The notes under the pieces: generated by a model | Databases searched by the model: none | The model's input: only the letters and a program-made list of their open reading frames with translations | Told to the model about the DNA's origin: nothing | Made by a program: the position numbers and the translations under genes | Shown here: positions 10,336-21,011 of the stretch, piece by piece | Layout of the letters: every line of letters begins with the position of its first letter | How positions within the stretch are numbered: position 1 is the first letter of the stretch | Assembly: GCA_039545355.1 (NCBI GenBank) | Contig: BCJJ01000002.1 | Coordinates: 2,079,518 to 2,143,517 of the forward strand | Source: Trichosporon coremiiforme | Lineage: Eukaryota; Basidiomycota; Tremellomycetes; Trichosporonales; Trichosporonaceae | DNA: 64,000 nucleotides | Direction: 5' to 3'

Positions 10336-12577
10336 ATGACGCCCGAGTACTACAACCACTGGGCGGGCAGCGGCGTCGGACGCCCGGTGGCTCAGCCGCT
10401 ACCTGGTGTCGCGACGTCGCAGGCAACCTCGCCGTCCTCCCGCCCGATATATTCCCCAGCTGGCCCGCCGCCACCAGTCGCCGAGAGCACATCCCCGACA
10501 GGCAGCGACCCGAAGAAGAAGCGCCGGCGACGAGCGGATGGCAGTCCCGGAGCCGAGGAAAAGCGCACCAAGACTGGCCGCGCCTGCGACGCCTGTGTAA
10601 GTTGCGACCTCGACCTGTGTCAACTGCGGCGTTTTTGCTGACGAGTCCCAGCGATCAAAGAAGATCCGCTGTGACATTCTGCCGAGCGACGGCACCGACG
10701 CGCAGCCGATCTGCGCACACTGCAAGCAGTACAATATTGAGTGCACGTTCTTCCTGCCGATTACCGAGACTCGGTTCAAGAAGCGGCGTGCCGCGAACGA
10801 CGACCAGAACAGCGCAAAGACGAACGGCCAGACGCCGCCAAGCGCAGGTCCTGGCCGGCCACCAGGGCCAGGCTCGATCCTGTCTCTTGTGCACCCGACG
10901 GCGCCAACGCGGTCGTTCGAAGCGTACGACATTGCGAACCACCAGAACTGGGAGGTGTCGAAGGACGAAGAGGGCAAGATCAAGGTGCGAGCGTTCGCCA
11001 CGGGCGACGAGGAGAACAGCGAGAAGCGCAGCCGTCTCGCGAACCACGGGCTCGATGAGAACATCATGACCAACCTCATCAACAGCTACTACGAGTACGA
11101 CGACCAGTTCCTTCCGATCATCCCGCGGGACGAGTTCATCGCGTCCGACAAGCCGCACCCGTTCCTGTTGTACTGCATGTGCGCTGTCGCATCCTGCAAG
11201 AGCGACTTCCCACGCAGCGTCTTTACGCGCATGCGCGGCATGGTGAACGGCCTCTTGCGCGCGAACGAGATCATGTCCAACCCCACGATAGAGCACATCC
11301 AGGGCTTGCTCATCATCTCGCCCGTTGGGGACCTGCACTCGCAGCCGGCAGCCGGTACGGCGACCGCCGCCGCGATACGCCTCGGATGCGCTGTGCGCAT
11401 GGCGCAGGAACTAGGACTGCACCGCGAGACGAAGCCAGCATCAAACCCGACGGCAGCCGATGTTGCCCAGATGGAGCTGAAGCGCCGCATCTGGGCCGCC
11501 TGTGTGTACATGGATAAGTGGTACGCGGCCCTGCTGGGGACGATGCAGCAGGTCGATGTGCACGACTGCGACGTGCTGGTCCCCTCGCCGTACAAGATCG
11601 ACCCGTCGGTCGAGTCGTCAAAGTGGGAGATCGACCCGCCGCTCGCCGCGATCGGGGAGAGCATGAAGCTAGCGTTACTCGTCGGCCGCGTGCTGAAGCT
11701 CGTCTACGGCCCCGCCGGGATGCACCACTGCACGGACGAGCAGCTGAAAGCTCTGAACACGGACCTGCGGCAGTGGGCGATCGACCTTCCGTCAGTGCTG
11801 CGGTTCAAAGGACGGGAGAGCTCTGCGCTCGCCGGTCTGCTGCACTTCCAGTATCTGTCCGCCATGTTCCTGTTTTGGCGACCATTCCTCCGCGTCGTGC
11901 ACCCGCCACCAGCACACATCAAGACGATCCTCGACTTGCGGTCGTGGCACGAGCTGGTCCGGGGGTCGAAGACGGCGCTCGAATGGCTCGACAGTCATAC
12001 GCACGCACTTGACACGATCTACTTCTACGCGTACAGCGCGACATCCTGCGCGCTGATCCAATACCACCGCTGGGCACGGAAACGCGAACAGGAGGCGCTC
12101 GACACGCTGAAGCTCGTGCGCGACCTGGTGCGGCGGTGGGAGGAGGCCTTCAACCCGGACCAGATGAGCATGCGGCGCAAGTCGTGCGAGACGATGAACC
12201 TCCTGTACGAGGCGGCGCTGAAGACGAACCCGGCGGAGAACGACACGCGCTCCGAGGCTTCGGGCACCGGCTCGAGCGGCGCCGTGACGACCACTAGCGT
12301 TGAGCGTCCGGCATTCGGCCACCGCCGGGGCACGTCCAACATCAACCCCAACATCGAGGACCTGGGCAACGTCGAGGGCGAGGGACCGACGCAAGTCTCC
12401 TACCGGGCTGCGGCGGAACGCTCATCAGTGTTCGACGACGCGGGCGACTTTGACTTCTCCTTCCTTGACGCGATCCCCGACAGCAACTTTGACTGGAGCG
12501 GGTGGGGGCAGTACTTTGACACGGTCGACAAGATGTTCCCCACCCCGCCGAGCGCGCCGAGCAATGCGGACGCCTAG
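10336..12577 (+). CDS. Zn(II)2Cys6 transcription factor with fungal-specific regulatory domain
   Basis: Exons 10336-10596 and 10652-12577 make 728 residues in frame. A KKKRRRRADG basic nuclear signal precedes the binuclear cluster GRACDACRSKKIRCD...ICAHCKQYNIECTF, whose six Cys are all present; the intron splits it right after the second Cys. The following FFLPITETRFKKRR is a conserved linker in a basidiomycete subgroup. The middle region holds the Fungal_trans domain: YYEYDDQFLPIIPRDEF, then AIRLGCAVRMAQELGLHRE and KRRIWAACVYMDKWYAALLG. The C-terminal tail is acidic and aromatic (DFDFSFLDAIPDSNFDWSGWG), a likely activation segment. I took the ATG at 10336 as the first in-frame ATG. The factor lies 0.9 kb upstream of an aldolase gene on the same strand; its targets cannot be read from sequence. 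Confidence 0.92.
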
Positions 12578-13480
12578 CGGGCAGACGTGTGGCCTGGAGG
12601 GCCCGGCGCATGAGTAGTTACTCGGGGACGGTTCTATAATCCGAGCGGCTAGGGCTTCGGTTCTATGATCGGAGCAGCAAGGGCTCAGTCTGACAGCTCT
12701 CGAGCTCAGTCTAGCCTGAGGAACATGCCGAGATACAAGGCGAGTCGCAGAGTGTACACGAAGGTAGCATAGTGTAATGACGTATTCATTTCTCTTTTGG
12801 GTTATTCATGGGATTCCGTAGTGAATGAGTAGTACATGTACGAGTGTGGTCTTGAGCATAAACAGCACGAGCGTAGCGAGTGCGACGAGTGCGATGAGGG
12901 CTGCGAGGAGCTGCGAGACACAGTGAAGGGCACTGAGACGCGGTGAAGAGCAGCGGCGGTCGCTGAACCCCAAGACGTAATAGTCAGCCTGATATCCGCC
13001 AAAACGTCATAACCGATGACCGTTATCGCGGCCCTCGGTCGGCAACTCAGCCGCTCGGGCGTCCCACTCATCCGAAGAATGGTATCGACCGGTGTCCAAG
13101 AGTTCCGGGCCGGTGATCTGACAGCACGCTTAGCAGTATAGCAGTGGGCAAGGTCCGCGCTGGAGATATCGACGGTGGAGGTGGAGGGAGGAGTGAGGGA
13201 GTAGGCACGTGCCGCCCCCAGCCGGCAGTTACCGCGGCGTTGCGGTGGGCAAGACCGGAGATGCCGCGATGACTGGGTTTGTTGTTCTCATTATGCTGGC
13301 GCCTTTAACAACACCCATCTACCACGCTCTCCTCACTCCACCCCAACCCTCCCCTCTCTCCTGTTGTCAACTTTCCAACATCGAGTTCCACCGAGTTCAG
13401 CACAAGTTCGAACTCCCCCAGTCCTCCCAGTCCCCTCACCAACCCACCTTCCTTACCCCAAACGACATCAGCGAAAGAGC
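12578..13480. other. Intergenic region upstream of the class II aldolase
   Basis: About 0.9 kb. The first part shows repeated GATGAGTGC/GCGACGAG words, the middle is AT-richer, and the last 180 bases before 13481 are pyrimidine-rich (CTCCTCACTCCACCCC) as in a 5' leader. No gene was recognised. Confidence 0.5.
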
Positions 13481-14732
13481 ATGTCCGGCCTTACCGACAA
13501 CCGTACCCTTCGCATCCTGAAAGCGGCCCAGGAGGGCGGATACGCCATCAACGCCCAAGTCGTGTACGACGCAGGCCAGGCGCGGGCGTACGTCGACGCG
13601 TGTGAGCGCAAGAAGTCGCCGGGCATCCTCATGCTCTTCCCGATCTCTGTGCAGCAGCAGGGCGGCGCCTTCCTCCGGTACTGTCTTGACATGTGAGTGT
13701 TTCTTCTTGGCTTTGTCCTGTTCGCTCCTCGCCTCGGGGGGCTTGCTAGCGGGGCTCGTGATGTTCTCCCGCTAACGATCAGCGCGCACAACGCCTCGGT
13801 CCCGATCTCCGTCCATCTCGACCACGCGACCAGCGCAGAGCAGCTCGAGCTCGTCCTCTCCCTCGCAGACCAGGGGACCAAGTTCGACAGCATCATGGTC
13901 GATGCGAGCCACGCCGACTCAGACGAGGAGAACATTGCCATCGCAAGGCCGTGGATTGAGCGCTGCAACGGGCTCGGCATCGCGACTGAGGTCGAGTTGG
14001 GACGGCTCGAGGGCGGAGAAGCGGGTCTCAGGGAGATTACGGGGGCTATGCTGACTGATCCGGCCAAGGCGGAGGAGTTTGTCAAGAAGTGAGTATACTT
14101 GGGTTTGAATGCGGGTATGAAGGGGAGGGAGGAGGGTGGTATCGAGGAAGATGGTCCAGGGAAGGATGGGGAGAGGGCAGAGGTTCCGAGAATCGCGGTG
14201 CCGAGAATGCTGGGACCAAAAATGCTGGCGCCGAGAATGTTGGCGCCGAGAATTGTGGCTCCGAGAACGTGCGCTGGCTTTGTGACAATGACGCTGGTGT
14301 TTGATGTCGAATGTCTCTTCCCCTCGCACCTCCTCGTCTTCGATCCTGAGCTGACCTCTTAGGACCGGCGCCGACATCCTCGCCCCGTCGATCGGCAACC
14401 TGCATGGCTCCTACAAGTTCCTGCCCGGCGGGCCTCAATTCGACTGGTCGATCCTCGAGGACCTGCAAAAGCGCTTCGGCTCGTCGCCGGACGGCCCCTA
14501 TCTCTGCATGCATGGCACGGACGAGATCAGCGACGAGTTCTTCCGCCGCATCGTGTCCTGTGGCGTGAGCAAGATCAATGTGAACAGCTGGCTGCGCGAG
14601 CCGTACGTCACGACGCTGAGCAAGAGCCTCCAGACGAAGACTATGCCTGAGGCGATTGACGACGCGCACGAGGCGATGGTCAAGGAGGCCGAGCGCTTCT
14701 GCGATCTGCTGGGCAGCACCGGGAAGGCGTGA
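13481..14732 (+). CDS. Class II ketose-bisphosphate aldolase (GatY/KbaY-like)
   Basis: Exons 13481-13692, 13783-14088 and 14363-14732 give 295 residues in frame. Class II aldolases use Zn2+ to cleave ketose bisphosphates to DHAP and an aldehyde. Visible elements in order are GYAINAQVVYDAGQARAYVDA near the N-terminus; SVHLDHA (catalytic Asp and Zn ligand His); MVDASH; ATEVELGRLEG (Glu ligand region); GNLHGSYK (His ligand); MHGTDEISDEFFRR (His ligand plus phosphate loop); and VSKINVNSW. The length is like tagatose-bisphosphate aldolases and shorter than yeast Fba1 (about 360), so this is not the glycolytic enzyme. The usual HG-(G/A)-S phosphate loop is GTDE here, and the usual N-V-D/A-T is NVNS, so the substrate may differ. 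The second intron (274 nt) carries degenerate repeats. Confidence 0.88.
14178..14270 (+). repeat. Degenerate 15-bp tandem repeat in the second aldolase intron
   Basis: About six imperfect copies of a unit like CCGAGAATGYTGGSRCC run through the middle of the intron 14089-14362. Translated in one frame it gives repeated GAEN or similar. It is intronic, because the flanking exons are required for the aldolase and join in frame without it. Confidence 0.7.
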
Positions 14733-15156
14733 GCGTGCTGTAGTGAGTTCTATGCAGTTACGATGTGGCTAGACTATGGGAGGTGAGAGGGGTACTTCAA
14801 AATGTGCCCTCACGAGTCAGAACGTCAGGACTGTGCATTGTCGAACCACGACCACCGTGAACGACCGTGCAATGACCACTGCCACCAGTATCGCAGTCGC
14901 GTACAGCATCACATGCGGCAAGTTTGCGATCGAGATCTCGCTCCCCACCGCGGCGCGATCGAAAGGAGGTCCGGCGTGCCAAAGGATGCCAAACGAGTTA
15001 AAGGAACCTCGCTTAGTTGATTCCAGATTCCAGTTCTGATTAAGATGCCACTGGGTCAGCTGCAATGCTCCACTGGGTGGCACGCCGCCCATGCGCTCCG
15101 AGCGACATCGGGGGATGACCGAGGTCCCGTCACGGCGTCACCGAGGCTGCCGTCCA

Positions 15157-15240
15157 CCATACTGTCAATCATTCCGTTGACCATTCTGTCAGCCATTCTG
15201 TTTGACCATTTTGTTTGCATGCTGTGGACCATTCTGTCAA
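15157..15240. repeat. Degenerate ~13-bp tandem repeat
   Basis: Six imperfect copies of CCATTCTGTCAA/CCATTCTGTTTGA follow one another. They are non-coding. The copies differ by substitutions and small length changes, which indicates age. Confidence 0.75.
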
Positions 15241-16043
15241 CCCTTGGGCCGTTCCTTCCGTTCCTTGCGGTATTCTCTTCGCCGAACCCGCTGCCCTTGG
15301 ACCGATGACCGCCTCAGCCGGGCCGGATCCGAACCCGGGGCTAGCAGAGACCGAGAGAATGACGCGGCACTGGGACAGCACTGCGGCTTCGGAGGTCTTC
15401 GGAGGATGGCTGCGCTTCCGGCATTCCATGGCCCCACTCCGAGAACGCGCACCCCGCCTAGCGCTGGTACCGACCTCGGAGACAGATACGTAGCGAGATC
15501 GGAAGCTGATGGTGACACGTTCGACCGTTGCCAAATGCCTCGGGGGCGTTAATAGCCTGCAGTGCAGGCTGGCGAGTGAGGGGTGGCATGAGGAGGACAC
15601 AGCACAGAGGCAAGGACAAATCCTATGAAGATCGGACCCAAAAGAGCGCTGAGGTTAGTCCGAAACTCAATCTGAAGCCTTCGCCGAGCTCCGCGGAAAC
15701 GGACGTGCCTTGCTCCAGGATCGCGGTCGAGATCGACGGTGCATGCTGTCGAAGCTAAACGAGCGCAGTCAGGTGGGCTCAGCGGTGGGTGCTCACTTCT
15801 GCGAGAGAGGTGTGGTACTCCTCTGCAGAGATAACTGCACTCAGCGGATTGCAGGGAGTCAGCTCGGCGCAGCGATACCGACGCCGAGGCGTTGAGGCGG
15901 TCAATGGAATTCCATACGGCAGCAGCGTCGAGTTTGATGCCCGTGTAGGCAACAGTCACAGCTTGCTGCGTCCCACCAATAACAGCTGTACTACATATGT
16001 GGTCTGCAATGTTTAACGTCAGGAGCAGCCGTTCAGTTGACTA

Positions 16044-16112
16044 GACAGCCCATGGTGAATAGGCAGCGCATGCTGAATAGGCAACCCATGGTGAATAAGC
16101 AAGCCATTGTAA
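16044..16112. repeat. 18-bp tandem repeat, about 3.5 copies
   Basis: Units close to GCAACCCATGGTGAATAG repeat with one to four changes each, and the last copy is truncated. The palindromic CCATGG and GCATGC cores sit at the same place in each unit. There are no spacers, so this is not a CRISPR array. Confidence 0.8.
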
Positions 16113-19100
16113 CGTCCGGCAACGAGCTCAACGCTGATCTCATGAATCATCTGCCAATCTAGTGCAAAGTCTCTGGGCGCAAGCTTTGTGTACGATCTGA
16201 ATGTGAGCCACGTATATCATGCCCCGTCCGTTTGCTGTCAGAAGGCTTGGTCAGAGGAGAAGACACTCGTTTCATTCAGTGCGTCCGCGACGACGAGTGT
16301 CAGTTGTCGAACAACCACAAGTCCGGTGCTGAGGGAAGAGCCAGAGTGATGACTGCCAGCGGAGTGGCAGATCCGTTCCATCTGTTGCCGCAACTCTGGA
16401 TCTCCCATGCGGGTATATAGAGCTCCGACTTCCCCATGCAGGAAGCGCGGCAACAGCCCACATGCCCGCCTGTCCGGGCCTTTGCGGTCCACGGAGCGGG
16501 AAAGGGGACTATTCCTGAACCCCAGACCAGCACAATTGCGGTCGATACGAGCACCGCCATTAAAGGGGCACGGGGCCACCATTGATAGCCGTCCTCTGAC
16601 TTCGTCAATGAATGTTGTTATACCGTAAGGAGCGTATATGCATTGAAAGCATCACGCCCGTCGCATCGCAACTTGCAGTTGAGAGTTTGGGTTCTGGGTC
16701 GATTCAAGGTCGTCGCCGCGCTCGGATCGGACCAACGCCACAGACACGAATGCCATTGAGCGGAGCGCCACACCTTGACCACAGGAAGACAGACGCACCC
16801 CAGGCGGAAGACGGAGCACCTGCAGGGGCGGACGTCGATTCGAGTCTCGGAAACGTTGGGGAGGTCATTAGCGATGGCGTCGAGGCACCGGCCCTTCCAG
16901 ACCGATGGCTTTGTTGATCCGCGCTGGGTCTGAGAGGTTCTTGTTCCTGTTAATGAGTCCAATGGGCAAGGCCGACAGGTCTTGAATGAGGAAAACTGTA
17001 GGGCGCCTTAATGAAGGTAGTTTGTGTGTCCTTCAGTTCTATCGTGGATCCGACACTGATTCGCTTGAGAGAGCAGCCAGCAGCAGACCTTGTGAAGAGC
17101 GAGAAGCGGAACATGCGCTTTTCTGGGTATGCAAACACGTGGACTGGGCTATCACACACCGAAGAGTTGTCCATGTGAACGCGCGCGACCGATTCTGTGG
17201 TCTCCGCCTGCGTGATCGTTCCTGCCATTCATTCGCCCTCTGGTAGTGAAACATACCTGTAATCTGTGTTCGAGAATGCGAGCATTTACTGGAGTAAGAT
17301 CTCCGCTGGGACTTTCCCTGTGATTGCAGCACATGGCGCGTCCCTCTCGCTCCTCGTCGCTGACACCGAAGTGCCCAATACGAGCCGCCGACGAGCTGCC
17401 ACTGAGTGGAGGATTGATTTCCTTTCGGTCTTGCCAGATGACCACGCTCAGTGAATGCTGTGCTGGAGGGTCTCTTCCCTGCAGTAGGTTGTTACCTGCG
17501 GTCAGGTGAGACGCCGACGCATTCGCCGCCAAGTCAGCTGCCTAGGAAGCAGCGGCACAGTCAGGCGTCCGATCAAGAGGAATCGTCGGCATTACGTACA
17601 GCAGCTCAGATAAGCTCTGAGGCCGCCTGCAAGGTGACTGACCCTGTCCTGTGTGGTGCGAAGGTTGCCCCTAACAGCGACGCGGCACGTCTTGTGCGCA
17701 GACGGCAGGCGGTATGCCGTTGACGAAGCAGAGTCACTCAGGAAGGTGTGCGGAACGAAAGGGTGCGTGAGTACAAGATGTTGAAATTTGCCTCGTTTCG
17801 AGGCAGCGAGGAAAGGTTTCGAGGAGCCTACGATCGCCACTTCGAACGGCCCTCCAGGCTGCACTGTTGGCCAACTTTCACTGGTACGCGAGCTGTCTGA
17901 TTGGAATGCATTGAATTGTGCCTGGACGAGCACCGATGGTGCAAACGATCGGTGTTACGACTGATTTTTAACTCGGAGTTTGGCGGTGTTCCGTCCAAAG
18001 AAGATTCAAGGTTAAGCACCGAGGGCACGCTCGGCGTAGCAATGCGCTGGTGGTGCTCAGGATGGTAGGCAGGGGGGCATGCGATCTTGTGGGGCCACAC
18101 GGAAACAAGTTCGCGGGGCACGGGGTGAGCTACAATGAGGGTAACACCTGCTGCAGGCTGCGTGGTCTCGGACTGGAAGGAGTAGGAGTGGGCAGGCCGA
18201 TGACGTTGGAGCATCGAGAGGGTTGGGGGAGGACGACGAGGACGGACGACGTTCGAGTGATGAAACGCTTCAATTCACCCTTTCTTCGTCAGATCACCCG
18301 GGCTCTTCATCGGCACGGAGGACGCGGTGACCCCTTGATCTTGTTCCTGCCCGCTGTGCCTTGGGTCGTTTAGGTCCCTGTGAATGCGAGCAGTGTCCTG
18401 GCAGAGTTGACTGCTCACCTCATCCTCCGCCACGTATCATGTCTATGACCCTACTCCGCAGACTCTCCTCAGACCCGCTGCAAGCCCCTCAGCGTGATAT
18501 GCCCTACGTACATGCTTAAGGTCGTCAGACCCAACATCTCCTGACAGTCTTTACCTTGGGTTCCATGTGCACGGCGCTTCTGAGCGGAGCAGCCGCAGCT
18601 TGACGTTCACTTGAACATGCCCTGTGGGGCTTGACTTTGGGTTCATGCCTCGCAGACCATCGCCACGCTTCTAGCTCAAGAGACCTGCATCCTGGATGTA
18701 CCATGGATATCCAAAGCTCTTGCGAGAGCTCAACTTCCCTCTTCTGACGACGAGCTATCTCCCGTTCATCCTGTCGTTTCGGTAGCGTTGCCTATCTGCA
18801 GCGTTCCTGCCCTGTGCTGCCTTGACGCGCAGGGTCGGAGATTTCAGCGCAATTCTGGTGCAACCATACACCTTCCGCGTTGCCCCTCCCAGCGCACAGC
18901 TCCATGTGGGGAAGTGCCTCTCTACGCGGTACAAGGAGTCAGTGACGCTGTGATAGGCGTGAGATCGGAGCAATACCGTCCAATGTCGTACAGGTCCGAC
19001 CTCACCTGAGCACGTCAGGATCGCGAAAACGGTCTGTTTCCCGTGCAGATATGGCGAAGCATGCCGCGTCAACCAGCCGAGGCGCACCTGTTCCCGACGA

Positions 19101-21011
19101 GCCCGAAGGCTACACAATGAAACTGAGCCCAAGGGTCGCCGGCGCCCACACGCGCTGTAAGGGATCGAGCGGCTCCAGGGTAGGGCACAGTCGTGGGTTC
19201 ATGAGCATTTCCGGGTCCCTCGGTCCTTGACTCCTTGAGTCCTGGCAGTAGTACTGGACGTTGCAGTCCGTGTGACCTATGTGCAATCAGTAATTTACTG
19301 GGGCCACGGGTGCGCATGGCAGCCCGAGAGCAGGAGGTCCGAGCAGCAGCGCTCGGAGGGACGGCGAATGCGACTTGCCTGATACGACCTCGATCGCGCG
19401 CCAGCGCTCAGACCCAAACTACTCAAGCTGCCCAGACTGTCCAAGCAAGCACCTACCTGCACCTTCACATGCTGTGCCTGCATGTCGTCAATGCTTATGT
19501 CCTCGGGACGTAAGACTCTGGACGCATAGCTCGACGCTTACATCCAGTTACGTATCGCTCCGTCTACCTGTCTACCTCGCTGTTAGCGTCCCATTACATT
19601 GCTCGACGTTGAAGACCCGACCCGACACTAGGAACTAGCAGGTTGCAAGGCGGCATCCAGAGCGAAGAACCAACGGTACACCACAACACGGCGACCATCG
19701 TCTCGACACCAGTCTTCCCCACTCTTCCCAATAGCCGCGCGCCCGGGGATTACTTCGCCAAACTCGGGCCAGACGATCACTTGCGACAACTCATCAATAA
19801 CGAACTACCGCGGTTGCTTTACGGTGACAGCCCTTGCAGAGCGAGGAATCCCTGTCGGCCGCCTTGCACTTCGCGATCTCCCTCGTCCTCGTCCTCGTCC
19901 TCGTCCTCCTCCCGCCCTAGTTCCGACAGCGTTCAGGCTAATCTCGCTCGGCTGATCGATAGACATAAGCTCCTCAGCTTACGTTCCGCCACGCAAAAGT
20001 CACAGACGGACGAAACGTTTGGAAGGAGTACGCACGTCCACATAAAGATCACCCACTCACTGAACCCATCGCTCGGCCGTCCTCCTGTCTCACGTCAAAC
20101 TTGCTGTACGTACTACGTGCTCAGTGTAGCCCAGCATAGTTCAGACAAACCCCAGAACCGGGACCTGAACTCGCATCGTCGTTGGGGGACAGCAACGCAC
20201 CCAGCTCAGCGCACCGACATCAGAACATTTCCATCTGACGTTCGTGATACAGCACTACCCTGCTTCACGGCCGTGCAGCAATCGTCGCCCACGCCATCGC
20301 GACATACCGGTGACCACAGCTACGAACACATTCCGACGGCAGCTCTCAAGGCGAGCTAGTCGTCAGGTCGCCGTTGTGTCACCGATCAAGCCCCTTCTTC
20401 CGGATCGTTCGACTCAATACACCATCGTCGACTGAATTGGAGCCCGGCCGGCTAAATCGTTCAATCGCTTGAAACCGGTCCTTCGTCCGAGTGTTGCAGA
20501 CAACGTAAGGCACAAGTTCGACACCTTGTCTTATCAAAACGAACGCTAGTGAGGCGTGACCGCTCTTCTACCTTCCCAGGACAAGCCCCCGCGGCGAGCT
20601 CAACGTCCGACATCCACTTTGTTCATTTCACCCTTGTTCCAAAGACGAACGTCCCACGAACCCTCCACCAACAAGCGTCACTTGCATCTTGGTTGACCCG
20701 AGGTGCCGCCCTGATCAGCTGATTTGAACGGTTCGTCGCACTAAACATTGGCCCTCGGCCCTCGCCTCGGCGTCTCAGCTGGCCCGCTGGCCGTCCAGTT
20801 CGTGTGTAGCGCGACCGTATTCGGAGCGTAACCGAGGTGGTCGATCGTGGGCACCCAGCGCTGAGAGCCGACAGCCAAAGCCGACGAGCCGGAGAGCCGA
20901 TCGATTGATTAGCACACAAAAAGATCAGAGCCGGTTCAAAAGTCCAACCCTTGAACCAACAAACGACTGCAACACCACTGTCGCATCTACGCAAGGCGTA
21001 CGAAGGGCGCC

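Larger units (their letters stand above)
14733..21011. other. 6.3-kb stretch without a recognisable gene
   Basis: This is the longest non-genic part of the window. Base composition is more balanced than in the neighbouring genes, stop codons are frequent in all frames, and no open frame shows a family motif, an exon chain or the third-position GC bias seen elsewhere. It holds degenerate tandem repeats at 15157-15240 (about 13-bp CCATTCTGTCAA units) and 16044-16112 (18-bp units). The longest frame (19643-20359) contains a Ser run encoded by a TCCTCG repeat and looks accidental. I recognised no transposase, integrase or reverse transcriptase motif and no long terminal repeat. Possibilities are decayed mobile DNA, a long non-coding RNA, or the extended promoter of the acyltransferase-like gene. 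Confidence 0.55.

Noticed and set aside
16044..16112. 18-bp direct repeats as a possible CRISPR array
   Set aside because: Units abut without spacers, and the organism is a eukaryote.
19643..20359. 238-codon frame in the gene desert
   Set aside because: Low-complexity Ser run from a TCCTCG repeat, no conserved motif, no splice structure and no third-position GC bias.
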